From contig JAUNGC010000009.1 in assembly GCA_030524745.1 (NCBI GenBank), forward strand, positions 53,186 through 117,185: a stretch of 64,000 nt of DNA, in the 5' to 3' direction. The notes beneath the pieces were generated by a model, which saw only the letters and a program-made list of their open reading frames with translations, was not told the origin of the DNA and did not search any database. How positions within the stretch are numbered: the stretch's first letter is position 1; each line of letters starts with the position of its first letter. This DNA comes from Eubacteriales bacterium (GTDB lineage Bacteria; Bacillota; Clostridia; Lachnospirales; Lachnospiraceae). Shown here one piece after another: positions 1-8,247 of the stretch. The translations under genes were made by a program, and so were the position numbers.

Positions 1-200
1 TGACCGCTTCTCTGATCCGTCTCTGTCTCCAACCGCTCCGGCCCTTCGTCTGCGGCTTCCGCCTTTCCGGCGCCTTTTACGGAAATAACAGCATCATAAT
101 GCTCGCCGTCCTCCATACCTTTGGTCACATTGTGCACGCTGCAGGCGTTCAAAACAAGCAGCATTGCGCAGACACAGCATCCTATCGTAATCTTCTTCAT
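1..200 (-). CDS. Lipoprotein, N-terminal part only (cut by window edge)
   Basis: Only the first 66 or so residues are present; the gene runs off the left edge of the window. It opens with MKK, a hydrophobic stretch and a lipobox-like LNAC near residue 19, so the product is probably exported and lipid-anchored. The mature part begins polar and acidic (many E, D, G), like a linker before a domain that is not visible. Its ATG overlaps the stop codon of the threonine aldolase upstream by four bases (ATGA), so the two are probably translationally coupled. No function can be assigned from what is seen. Confidence 0.6.
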   Translation of the reverse strand, partial: MKKITIGCCVCAMLLVLNACSVHNVTKGMEDGEHYDAVISVKGAGKAEAADEGPERLETETDQRSG

Positions 201-1222
201 TCCAGAATCCTTTTCAGCTTCCAAATATCCTCTTCTTTTGTCGCCCAGCTTGTTGCAAACCTGACCACAGCGCCGCCGTCTTCCAATTCCTGCCAGACTT
301 CATAACTCACTTCATCCGCAAGCGCCTTTTTCCTGTCGGCATCCAGCACCACAAACTGCTGATTGGTGGGCGAATCTATATATAACGGGCAGCCGGATTC
401 CACCAGAATCCGCTTCAGCTTCATCGCAATCTCAATGGCATACCGGGAAATTTCATAATACAGTCCGTCCGTAAACAACGTATCAAACTGCAGCCCCAGA
501 AGCCGTCCTTTTGCCAGCACTGCCCCCTGCTGTTTCATCAGGGTAAAAAATCCTTTCGGCGCTCCGTGCGGAAAAACAGCCGCTTCTCCAAACAACGCTC
601 CCACTTTGGTTCCGCCGATATAAAACGCGTCACAGCATTTCGCAATGGTCTCCATGGTCACGTCTGTATTCTGTGCCATCAGCCCATATCCCAGCCGCGC
701 GCCGTCCAGAAACAGGGGAAGTTCATAAGCACAGCAAACCGCTTTTAAATCGCGCAGTTCCTCTGCAGTGTATAGCGTTCCGTACTCCGTAGGATGAGAG
801 ATATATACCATCCCAGGCTGTACCATATGGCTATTGCTTTCATCCTTCCTGAAGCTTTCCAGATATTCCCGCAGTTGATGCGCGTTTATTTTTCCCTCTT
901 TATGAGGCAGGGCCAGCACCTTATGCCCTCCGGCTTCGATCGCACCCGCCTCATGCACGTTAATGTGGCCTGTCTGCGCGGCGATCACGCCCTCGAAAGG
1001 CTTCAGATAAGACCGGATCACCGTCGCATTGGTCTGCGTGCCGCCCACCATGAAAAAGATATCCGCTTCCGGGCAATTACATTCCCTGCGGATTTTCTCC
1101 TTTGCAGATTCGCAGTAGGAATCGCTTCCGTATCCTAACATATGTTCCATATTGGTTTCCATCAGCCGTTTTAAAATGGCAGGATGGGCGCCTTCCATAT
1201 AATCGCAGTTAAAATATAACAT
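197..1222 (-). CDS. ltaE: Low-specificity L-threonine aldolase
   Basis: A cytoplasmic PLP enzyme of fold type I that splits L-threonine or allo-threonine to glycine and acetaldehyde. The 341-residue protein has the usual family length. Asp173 in FLDGARLG should bind the pyridine nitrogen, and Lys206 in YIGGTKVG should form the internal aldimine. The reading frame is open for a further 44 codons upstream, but the ATG at 1222 follows AAGGAG at correct spacing and starts the conserved N-terminus (MLYFNCDYMEGAHP), so it was chosen. The gene overlaps the lipoprotein gene downstream by four bases. It is transcribed away from the M32 peptidase gene, and the two promoters lie close together. Confidence 0.9.
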   Translation of the reverse strand: MLYFNCDYMEGAHPAILKRLMETNMEHMLGYGSDSYCESAKEKIRRECNCPEADIFFMVGGTQTNATVIRSYLKPFEGVIAAQTGHINVHEAGAIEAGGHKVLALPHKEGKINAHQLREYLESFRKDESNSHMVQPGMVYISHPTEYGTLYTAEELRDLKAVCCAYELPLFLDGARLGYGLMAQNTDVTMETIAKCCDAFYIGGTKVGALFGEAAVFPHGAPKGFFTLMKQQGAVLAKGRLLGLQFDTLFTDGLYYEISRYAIEIAMKLKRILVESGCPLYIDSPTNQQFVVLDADRKKALADEVSYEVWQELEDGGAVVRFATSWATKEEDIWKLKRILE

Positions 1223-1240
1223 CTTTTTCTCCTTCGCTTC

Positions 1241-1269
1241 ATTATAGCATTTGGCCTGTCTGTCCGTAA
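1241..1269 (-). promoter_or_regulatory. Promoter of the threonine aldolase gene
   Basis: On the minus strand TTACGG and TATAAT are separated by 17 bp, with a TGC just ahead of the -10 (extended -10). The -10 lies about 20 bp upstream of the chosen ATG. It is divergent from the promoter at 1280-1308. Confidence 0.6.
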
Positions 1270-1279
1270 AGAGAAAATC

Positions 1280-1308
1280 TTGTCTGCAAAAGGCACGTGT
1301 AGTATACT
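1280..1308 (+). promoter_or_regulatory. Promoter of the M32 carboxypeptidase gene
   Basis: TTGTCT and TATACT are separated by exactly 17 bp on the plus strand, about 95 bp upstream of the ATG at 1405. This leaves a leader of roughly 90 nt in which I see no riboswitch-like structure. Confidence 0.55.
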
Positions 1309-1404
1309 GGTGACAGTTCAAACAGGTCTGCATTTTGCCGTGCAAGCCGTACAAAGCTAAGGGCTTTCCGGCATATACTGCAGGAAAAATAAGGAGGTAG
1401 CCCT

Positions 1405-2904
1405 ATGAATCAGACATTGGAAAAATTCAAAGAATATTTAAAGGAAGTCAGGCAATACGATCTGGCTTCCACATTGCTCACCTGGGACTTACAGACCATG
1501 ACGCCGCCCAAAGGGCTGGAAAGCAAAATGGACGCGATCGGTTTTTTCTCCACAAAGTCCTTCCGTCTTCTTACCGCTGCAGAATACGGCGCCATGCTGG
1601 AAGAATTGTCCGCCCCTGAACAGTTTAACGAACTGGATACTGCCATGCAGATTACAGTGAAGCGGTATCTGCGGGAATATCGCCGTTTTAAGCGCGTTCC
1701 GGAAGACTTTTATACGGAAATGGTGACCACATCCGCCCGCTCTGAAAAGGCCTGGGAGAAAGCCAGAGAGGAAAAAGACTTTTCCCTTTTTCTGCCTTAT
1801 CTGGACAAAATGATTTCTCTGAAAAAACAGTATATAAATTATATGGAACCGGATGAAGATCCTTACGAAGTGCTTTTAGATACCTATGAAGAAGGAATGG
1901 ATTCCGTCACCATTGAGAAGCTTTTTACGGAACTTAAAGAAGGGCTGGTCCCACTGCTTGCCAAAATCCAGGCTTCTCCTCAGCCGGATCTTTCTGCGCT
2001 GGCAGGCAGCTATGATATCGACGCACAGAAGAAAGTGCAGAATATGTTGCTTGACTATATCGGTTTTGACTTTGAAGCCGGCGCAGTCGCACAGAGCGCC
2101 CATCCGTTTACCATGGACCTGTGCCCCGGCGACACACGGGTGACGAATCACTATTACGAAACTCAGCCGATCAGTTCCATTTTCAGCGCTATTCATGAAG
2201 GCGGACACGCCATCTTTGGTCAGAATATCGATCCCGTCTATGAGGGAACCGCAGTGGAACAGGTGAATCTGATGGGTCTGCATGAGAGTCAGTCCCGTTT
2301 CTACGAAAACATTCTGGGCCGGAATAAAAACTTCTGGGTTCCCATTTATGCAAAGCTTGGGGAATTGCTGCCCCAGTTTCAGACAATTCCGCTGGATGTT
2401 TTTTACCGCGCCATTAACGACGTGCATCCCAGCTTTATCCGCACTGAAGCGGACGAAGTAACCTACTGCCTGCATATTATCCTGCGTTTTGAGATGGAGA
2501 AGGCGATATTTAAAGACCATGTGCCAACGGAAAAACTGCCTGCGCTCTGGAACGATAAGATGGAAGAACTGCTCGGCATCCGCCCTTCCAACGACGCAGA
2601 AGGCATTTTACAGGATATGCACTGGTCTGACGGCTCTTTCGGTTACTTCCCCTCTTATCTGCTGGGGAACATCTATGACGGCATGTTCCTGGAACAGATT
2701 GAAAAAGAACTTGGCAGTCTGGACACCATTCTGGCGGAAGGACGCATCAGGGAAATCACCGCATGGCTGAATGAAAAAATTCATAAGCACGGCAGTCTTT
2801 ACAATTCCCGCGAAGTGCTGCAAAGAGTCTGCGGACGCGAAATTTCCGCGAAACCGCTGTTAGATTATTTCAATAAAAAATATTCTGAAATTTACGGTTT
2901 TTAA
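1405..2904 (+). CDS. M32 family metallocarboxypeptidase
   Basis: A zinc carboxypeptidase of the Taq/Pfu type that removes C-terminal residues from peptides in the cytoplasm. The 499-residue length is typical. The zinc motif HEGGH is at residues 264-268, and the HES motif that supplies the third ligand follows about 25 residues later (GLHESQSRF). The N-terminal helical region contains the family pattern TWDLQTMTPPKG, and there is no signal peptide. The start has AAGGAGGT eight bases upstream. It is the only long plus-strand gene in the first 33 kb, and it is followed by a strong terminator, so it is monocistronic. Confidence 0.93.
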   Translation: MNQTLEKFKEYLKEVRQYDLASTLLTWDLQTMTPPKGLESKMDAIGFFSTKSFRLLTAAEYGAMLEELSAPEQFNELDTAMQITVKRYLREYRRFKRVPEDFYTEMVTTSARSEKAWEKAREEKDFSLFLPYLDKMISLKKQYINYMEPDEDPYEVLLDTYEEGMDSVTIEKLFTELKEGLVPLLAKIQASPQPDLSALAGSYDIDAQKKVQNMLLDYIGFDFEAGAVAQSAHPFTMDLCPGDTRVTNHYYETQPISSIFSAIHEGGHAIFGQNIDPVYEGTAVEQVNLMGLHESQSRFYENILGRNKNFWVPIYAKLGELLPQFQTIPLDVFYRAINDVHPSFIRTEADEVTYCLHIILRFEMEKAIFKDHVPTEKLPALWNDKMEELLGIRPSNDAEGILQDMHWSDGSFGYFPSYLLGNIYDGMFLEQIEKELGSLDTILAEGRIREITAWLNEKIHKHGSLYNSREVLQRVCGREISAKPLLDYFNKKYSEIYGF

Positions 2905-2964
2905 AAAATGCACGAAGGGGCTGTCGGTTAACACCCTTTTCCCCCCTGATACTTAAAAACAAGA

Positions 2965-3019
2965 CAGTCCTGTGAAATTCGGGCTTCTCCATAGTGCTGA
3001 ATTTCACAGGATTGTTTTT
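2965..3019 (+). terminator. Rho-independent terminator after the M32 gene
   Basis: A 16-bp stem (one mismatch) is formed by CAGTCCTGTGAAATTC and its complement, with an 18-nt loop and then a T-rich run on the plus strand. The 85 bases on its right, up to 3101, hold nothing else that I recognise. Confidence 0.8.
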
Positions 3020-3101
3020 CTTTTCTGATATCTTTTGTTTTTGAGCGCAAAATCCTCCTGAACATGCCCGCAATGATCACACAATATCCCCTAAATTTTG
3101 A

Positions 3102-3740
3102 TTACCGCTCAATCAAATCTTCCATTGTGCAACCTAAAACCTTAGCAAGACTATATACTGTATCTGCACCTGCTTTGTTGATGTTTTTGTTTCGCTGTTC
3201 ATACATCTGAATCGAACGAAGGCTGACACCGGAACGTTTCGCCAACTCTGCCTGAGTAAAGCCATACGCTATACGAATACGCTTTAAATTAGTTTCAGGG
3301 AAATACTCCTTTATTTTTGAATCCACAATGTCAACAAACTTTGTTATATCCGCTTCGTGGAGAGTGTAGTACATTTTTTGCAAATCCTCAAAAGAGAGAA
3401 CCTTGAAAATGTCGCTATACTTCCTGCCCGAATACCATTGATAATAGGCTACGGCCCACCCAATCCAATATTCCCTGGAGCGTCCAAAGTGATCCTTCGG
3501 TTCTATTTGAAGCGCTTGCCCTTTTGTTTCTTCAACAATTTCCCGGACGATTTCAATACCGCTTTTACCTGCGAGATAAACAGGTTCACCGTTTTCCATT
3601 CGCTTGCTTACAGAACTTGCAATAAACAGTTTCACAAAGTCATTTCCGAGAATATCGCAAGTATTGACTGCATAATCAAAGGCATCACCAAGCACTGACT
3701 GTGCCTTACTCAGATATATTTCCTGGTATGCGCGGGTCAT
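3102..3740 (-). CDS. HTH antitoxin-like partner of the DUF3990-type toxin
   Basis: A 212-residue protein in two parts. Residues 1-140 are a domain I cannot name that recurs beside such toxins. Residues 150-212 are an Xre-type helix-turn-helix (GFTQAELAKRSGVSLRSIQM) of the kind that binds operator DNA. The gene overlaps the toxin gene by 35 bases and has GGAGG 11 nt ahead of its ATG, so both come from one mRNA. The most likely role is to neutralise the toxin through the N-terminal domain and to repress the shared promoter at the palindrome 4431-4446. That role is inferred from order, overlap and operator. The alternative is a plain regulator. Confidence 0.7.
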   Translation of the reverse strand: MTRAYQEIYLSKAQSVLGDAFDYAVNTCDILGNDFVKLFIASSVSKRMENGEPVYLAGKSGIEIVREIVEETKGQALQIEPKDHFGRSREYWIGWAVAYYQWYSGRKYSDIFKVLSFEDLQKMYYTLHEADITKFVDIVDSKIKEYFPETNLKRIRIAYGFTQAELAKRSGVSLRSIQMYEQRNKNINKAGADTVYSLAKVLGCTMEDLIER

Positions 3741-4398
3741 TGTTTGTAATGCCTCCTCTCATGATATCCTGAATATACAGTCCATCACTCTCTTCTTCAA
3801 GCATTTCCAGATAAAGCTGATTGGCTTCATCATTTCTGGCTTTGCGAAGAACATAGTATTGGTCTTTCCCGGCAACTTCAAAGCCTTCGTATTTCAGTCT
3901 GGAAAAGGCAAACTTTGATTTAATAACAATTTGTTCCCCCAGCTTTCCAAGTCGCATAGCACGTGCAAGCTGTTCTACCGAAATACCGTTGTTAAGAAAT
4001 GACTCTGCGTAATCAAAATAAGAATCGTCCGCACGGTAACCTGTAATCAAGTCAAAGGCATTTACATTGACGCTGAAGTTATCGATCAAATATCGTTTTG
4101 CTCGTCTTGCCACAGGAGTTTTTATAGAAAACAGGCGATGCTCCACCAAAACGGCTATCCAGTTGAGGATAGTATAATCAGGACTATTCAAATTCAAAAT
4201 GTTCAGGTATTCGGTATCCAGCGTATAGCGGTTGGAAAAGCCGTCACGCAAGGAAGATACCGCCCATTCTTTTGCAAGTTCCTCACTTGCAGTACAATAA
4301 AATCCAAGACCAAAATCGTTATTCTTCCTGCCTTCTCCAAAAACCGGCTGTTCCACGTTTTTTTCCGAACCGTGATATATTGTAATCAGTTTATCCAT
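3706..4398 (-). CDS. DUF3990-like protein, probable ADP-ribosyltransferase-fold toxin
   Basis: A 230-residue cytoplasmic protein. The N-terminus has IYHGS, followed about 25 residues later by DFGLGFYCT, the spacing and pattern seen in DUF3990 proteins, which are thought to share the ADP-ribosyltransferase fold. There is no signal peptide or membrane segment. The frame is open further upstream, but the ATG at 4398 follows GGAAGG and comes after a good promoter, so it was preferred. The gene is first in a two-gene operon with the HTH protein. Toxin activity, NAD+ use and target are inference; the fold assignment rests only on the motif pattern I can see. Confidence 0.65.
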   Translation of the reverse strand: MDKLITIYHGSEKNVEQPVFGEGRKNNDFGLGFYCTASEELAKEWAVSSLRDGFSNRYTLDTEYLNILNLNSPDYTILNWIAVLVEHRLFSIKTPVARRAKRYLIDNFSVNVNAFDLITGYRADDSYFDYAESFLNNGISVEQLARAMRLGKLGEQIVIKSKFAFSRLKYEGFEVAGKDQYYVLRKARNDEANQLYLEMLEEESDGLYIQDIMRGGITNNDPRIPGNISE

Positions 4399-4426
4399 TT
4401 TTCCGACCTTCCTTCTCTCCACTGTT

Positions 4427-4455
4427 ATTATATCACCAAAGTGATAGCAATTCAA
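4427..4455 (-). promoter_or_regulatory. Toxin-antitoxin promoter with operator palindrome in the spacer
   Basis: On the minus strand TTGAAT and TATAAT are separated by 17 bp. A perfect inverted repeat (TATCAC, 4-nt centre, GTGATA; 4431-4446) fills the spacer and touches the -10. Binding there would block RNA polymerase, as expected for autoregulation by the HTH antitoxin. Confidence 0.7.
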
Positions 4456-4523
4456 TAAGTTTCAAGAAGGTTTAACCATCACATCCGCTCTTTCCTGCGC
4501 CGCAGGTGTCAGACCATTTCCTT

Positions 4524-5897
4524 TTACATGGAAATCAGTCCAAACACACTGGCCACAGAACTGAGCAGAATGATCACCACAAAAAACGGACAAAGATACT
4601 TCATCATAAATTCAAAAATCTTTCTGCGCTTAAAACAGGCTCCATTCTTTTCCACTTCCTCCGCTATTTTATTCAGCTTCACAACCCGGACCACAAACAG
4701 GCAGGTTGCCAGCGCCGCAACCGGCATCATCACGGAATTGGTCAGAAAGTCGAAGAAATCCAGAAACTGCATGCCGATGATCTTCACAAAGGACAACGGT
4801 CCGTAACCCAGAGAAGACAGGGTTCCCAAAACGATTATGACTCCGCCGATGCAGACGGTCGCCTTCTTCCGGCTCCAGCCCAGTTCGTCCTCAATGGTGG
4901 AAACCGCGCTTTCCGTCAGCGCGATCGCGCTGGTGAGCGCAGCAAAAAGTACCAGAAGAAAGAACAAAATTCCTGCCGGGGTTGCAAAACCCATGCTTGC
5001 CAGCACCTTCGGGATCGTAATAAACATCAGGGACGGCCCGGCCTGCAGCGCTTCCGGATCTCCGCCGGAAAAGGCAAATACCGCCGGAATAATCATCAAG
5101 CCAGCCATAATCGCAATGACGGTATCAAAAATTTCCACGTTCCGCGTCGCTCCCTCAATGGACACATCCGCTTTCATATAAGAGCCAAAAGTGATCAGAA
5201 TCCCCATCGCAATCGAAAGCGAATAAAACATCTGTCCCATTGCAGATACAACAGTCATCCAGGAAAAATTATCCAGATTGGGAATCAGGAAATATTTCAC
5301 ACCTGCCATGGCGCCTTCTCTCGTCATCGAAAATATGGCGATAATGACTGCCAGAACAACCAGAACCGGCATCATGAGTTTTGAAACCCGCTCTATGCCG
5401 TTTCTGACCCCTGCAAAAATGATAATCAGCGTAGCCGCCGCAAATACCAGAAACCAGAATTCCGGGGAAAATCCGCCGGATATAAAAGTCGTGAAATAAC
5501 CGTCCGCCGCCAGTTCATTCGCATTTCCCCGCAGATACTCAAACAGATATTTGACAACCCATCCGCCTATCGTGGAATAATAGGGAACGATCAGCATCGG
5601 AATGACCGCATTGATCCATCCGCCGAACCGATACTTCCAATTACTGCCATATGCGCCAAAAGCACCCACCGGGCTTTTTTTCGTCATGCGCCCAAGAGCG
5701 GTCTCCGCGATAATCATCGCATAACCAAAAGTCAGCGCCAGCAAAATATATACCAGCAGAAAAATCCCGCCGCCGTACTTTGCCGCAAGATATGGAAAGC
5801 GCCAGATATTCCCAAGTCCCACCGAAGCGCCTGCAGCCGCTAATACAAATCCTATTTTTCCGGAAAAACTGCTTCTTTTCCTGTTGTGTCCCTTCAT
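4524..5897 (-). CDS. Neurotransmitter:sodium symporter (NSS/SNF) family transporter
   Basis: A 457-residue polytopic membrane protein that probably imports an amino acid with Na+. The N-terminal helix carries the family signature GASVGLGNIWRFPYL, which lines the substrate and sodium sites in LeuT/MhsT. I count about 11 hydrophobic segments, as in bacterial MhsT-type members of similar length. The frame opens 5 codons upstream at a TTG, but the ATG at 5897 has GAGGAG at good spacing. It is transcribed alone from a perfect consensus promoter at 6015-6043, with a leader of about 110 nt. The substrate cannot be told from the sequence; tryptophan, tyrosine or branched-chain amino acids are the usual ones. 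Confidence 0.9.
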   Translation of the reverse strand: MKGHNRKRSSFSGKIGFVLAAAGASVGLGNIWRFPYLAAKYGGGIFLLVYILLALTFGYAMIIAETALGRMTKKSPVGAFGAYGSNWKYRFGGWINAVIPMLIVPYYSTIGGWVVKYLFEYLRGNANELAADGYFTTFISGGFSPEFWFLVFAAATLIIIFAGVRNGIERVSKLMMPVLVVLAVIIAIFSMTREGAMAGVKYFLIPNLDNFSWMTVVSAMGQMFYSLSIAMGILITFGSYMKADVSIEGATRNVEIFDTVIAIMAGLMIIPAVFAFSGGDPEALQAGPSLMFITIPKVLASMGFATPAGILFFLLVLFAALTSAIALTESAVSTIEDELGWSRKKATVCIGGVIIVLGTLSSLGYGPLSFVKIIGMQFLDFFDFLTNSVMMPVAALATCLFVVRVVKLNKIAEEVEKNGACFKRRKIFEFMMKYLCPFFVVIILLSSVASVFGLISM

Positions 5898-6014
5898 ATT
5901 CAAACTCCTCAACTTCCCTTTGCAGTATTATTCCCGTTTTCACGGAATTTTTTATCCGGAAACAATTCCAAAAAGCCCAGCGGCTAATCGTGAATTCGTT
6001 TCGAGATTAGTCGC
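5898..6014 (-). other. Leader region of the NSS transporter gene
   Basis: Between the -10 element and the ATG the leader holds two small inverted repeats: CTAATC/GATTAG (5984-6010) and GGAATT/AATTCC (about 5944-5969). Neither is followed by a T run, and I do not recognise a riboswitch. The rest of the gap to 6205 codes for nothing I can support; a plus-strand frame from 6037 to 6216 (59 codons) has no ribosome binding site. Confidence 0.35.
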
Positions 6015-6043
6015 ATTATACTTTCTAAAGTATAAAATGTCAA
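6015..6043 (-). promoter_or_regulatory. Perfect consensus promoter with overlapping palindrome
   Basis: The minus strand reads TTGACA, 17 bp, TATAAT, an exact sigma-A consensus. A perfect inverted repeat (TATACTTT, 2-nt centre, AAAGTATA; 6017-6034) covers the -10 and most of the spacer, so a dimeric repressor could shut the promoter. It drives the NSS transporter gene. Confidence 0.75.
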
Positions 6044-6205
6044 TTAATGAAGGCCGTAATGCCGGGGTAATTATCAGGTATAATACTGGCCGTTTTATCC
6101 CGGATCAGCGTATCAAAAGCGGCGATCCGCTTATCGATCATTTTGGAAAAAAAGAAACTTTCCGCATTTTCAAAGGCGCTGATGCGGATCATATGATTAT
6201 GCCGT

Positions 6206-7210
6206 CTATTTCATGATATATATGTTTTTTCCGTTTTCCTGCTTCTTTTCCAGAAGTCCCTTTTTCACCAGGCCTTCCATCGAGACATAAGCGCTGTCTG
6301 CGGAAGTCTTCAAAATTCCGGCCGCTTTATTCACGGTAAGTTCTGCCCTGCCGGAACTGTTATATTGCTTTCCCATCCGCTCCAGAATCAGTTTTTGATT
6401 TTTTCCGAGTCTGGTGTGCAGATTGGTATATTGCGCAAGCGCCTGTTTAATGACCGACAGCATATATCTCAGAAATGGCGTCACGTCGAGCGTCCGTTCT
6501 TCCTCAAACAGCCTGACTTTTTCTGCTCTTTTCAGGCTTCCATAGTACGCACGCAACCTTTTGCTGATATATTGGGAAATCATGATATCCTTCATTTTGG
6601 GATATCCGTGCCGGTATAAATAATAAACCTGCAACAGCCGCGCGGTACGGCCGTTACCGTCGCAAAACGGATGTACATATACGAAATAAAAATGGATCAG
6701 GATGGATTTCAGCATAATATCCCTTTCCCCATCCTCTTCCATAAAAGCGAAAAGGCCTTCCATCAGTTCCTCTATCTGCTCCGGTTTTGCCGGCGTATGA
6801 ATCACTTCGCTCGCACTCGCAACATATACCATTCCGGAACGGTATTTCATACCGATTTGTCCGATATTCTCACAAACGCCATCCACTACCATTTCCCACA
6901 GCTTTCGTATGTTTTCTTCTGTGATGGTATTCTCAAGCGCATAGCCGGTCGCCCGAAAGGTATTGATAACCATTTTATCATCTCTGGTTTTGGGTTCCAG
7001 CATATTCTTTTTGACCTGTTCTACCGTTGTCCTGGCTCCCTCTATGGTTGCGGAATAATAGGCATCCAAAACCAGCGTGTCTTTATGAATATTAAAATCC
7101 GGAAGCTGACAATACAGTTTTTTTATCTCTTCCAGCGTGCTCTGTATTTCCGCACTTCTGGAAAACCGGATTTTCTCTCCGTGAATTCCCTTTAAAAAAA
7201 CGGTTTCCAT
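6206..7210 (-). CDS. Fic domain AMPylase with C-terminal winged helix
   Basis: A 334-residue protein of the Fic/DUF4172-like architecture. The catalytic loop HPFCDGNGRTAR is complete at residues 180-191 (catalytic His180, ATP-binding Gly/Asn/Arg), so AMP transfer from ATP to a protein hydroxyl is expected. An inhibitory-helix motif SATIEG at residues 53-58 fits the [S/T]xxxE[G/N] consensus, making this a class II Fic that is self-inhibited through its N-terminal Glu57. A C-terminal winged helix (about 270-334) suggests DNA or protein docking. The ATG at 7210 follows GGAGGAG; the frame opens 18 codons earlier without a site. No antitoxin gene lies beside it. Confidence 0.85.
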   Translation of the reverse strand: METVFLKGIHGEKIRFSRSAEIQSTLEEIKKLYCQLPDFNIHKDTLVLDAYYSATIEGARTTVEQVKKNMLEPKTRDDKMVINTFRATGYALENTITEENIRKLWEMVVDGVCENIGQIGMKYRSGMVYVASASEVIHTPAKPEQIEELMEGLFAFMEEDGERDIMLKSILIHFYFVYVHPFCDGNGRTARLLQVYYLYRHGYPKMKDIMISQYISKRLRAYYGSLKRAEKVRLFEEERTLDVTPFLRYMLSVIKQALAQYTNLHTRLGKNQKLILERMGKQYNSSGRAELTVNKAAGILKTSADSAYVSMEGLVKKGLLEKKQENGKNIYIMK

Positions 7211-7337
7211 TCCTTCTCCTCCTGATCCATGCAGGCCGTTTGCCGTCTGTCGAACGAATTTCATGCTTTCTTATTCTTTCTTATTGTAGCAGTTTATCAC
7301 GGAGAATGCCACTATGAATCTGTTTGCCACAGCACGA

Positions 7338-8116
7338 TTACTTTTCCGGATACGCATCCGTTACCTTCCAGTTTTCCTGTATTTTCATCAATTCCAGCCC
7401 CAGATAGGTATAACTGTCGTCTCCGGCGATCCGAAACTCATACTGAACATGAACGGGACTATTTTCCTTCAAATCCTGAGGATTCCATTTCAGCACAAAA
7501 TGATCCAGATCATCCCACACATCCTTTTCCCATACTTCCAGATTTTCTTCCCCGATCACGGCATATTCTCCGGCCAGTTCTTTGTCCGCCTGAAAATACG
7601 CTTTTGCAAAGTCCTGTGCGGTCTGCTGCAGCGCCACGCCATCGGGACTGTTCAAATAATCGGGCTGCGCCATCGTCCCTTCCTGCGAAATTGCTTCTTT
7701 TTCCGTTTCTGTCTCCGTCGAAATATCCGTCTGCGCCTCTGTTAATGCAGACGTTTCCTGCGGGACAGTTCCGGAGGAATCATCGGTTCTTACCGCCGCA
7801 AAAGACAAAATCATCACGAACAGTATCCCTGCCATCATTGCCGCTAAAAAATGGATGAGTTTGCCCGATCCGCCTTTTTTTTCCGCAACCGTTTTATTTT
7901 CCGCTTCCTTTTCTTTTTGATTGCTTTCATCCTGTGTCCATTCTTTTACAGAAACCCCAAAAATGCTGAAAGTTTCAAAAGGTTCTCCATGTCCGGCACG
8001 GAAAGATCGTTTTCCCATTTTGACACCGCCTGTCTGGTAACTTCCATTTTTTCCGCCAGCGCTTCCTGTGACAATCCCGCCTCTTCTCTCAGCTTCCTTA
8101 TTTTCTTTCCGACCAT
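7338..8116 (-). pseudogene. HTH-transmembrane sensor protein, frameshifted at a T5G4 run
   Basis: Two overlapping frames make one recognisable protein. Residues 1-50 (start 8116, AGGAGGAG upstream) are an Xre helix-turn-helix (GLSQEALAEKMEVTRQAVSK). The frame ends at 7946 soon after LLKLSAFLG, while the -1 frame continues with the expected FGVSVKEW, a basic linker, one membrane helix (about 7800-7850) and an acidic extracellular domain that ends at 7338. The switch point is the homopolymer TTTTTGGGG (7955-7963 in plus coordinates CCCCAAAAA). The run contains a T-TTG-GGG heptamer that would allow -1 slippage, so programmed frameshifting is possible, but a one-base indel or read error is simpler. 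The intact form would be a membrane-anchored one-component regulator. Confidence 0.7.
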
Positions 8117-8178
8117 ATTTTCTCCTCCTCGTTCACCAATAATACCCTCCGTGTACAAGAGTATGGGCACAGTATAGC

Positions 8179-8230
8179 AAAAAATCCCGCAACCGGCCAC
8201 CAACTTGTGGGGCAACAATCGGTTGCGGGA
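8179..8230 (-). terminator. Terminator of the GH31/GH116 sugar operon
   Basis: An 11-bp perfect GC-rich stem (TCCCGCAACCG and its complement) with a 24-nt loop is followed by six T on the minus strand. It lies 18 bp after the stop of the response regulator gene and ends the operon that begins near 19706. Confidence 0.9.
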
Positions 8231-8247
8231 GACTTTATGGATTTTTT

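Noticed and set aside
4506-5384. A plus-strand 292-codon frame
   Set aside because: It is antisense to the NSS transporter and has a His/Arg/Gln-rich low-complexity product.
6037-6216. A 59-codon plus-strand ORF
   Set aside because: No ribosome site, no recognised family, and it starts inside the promoter of the NSS gene.
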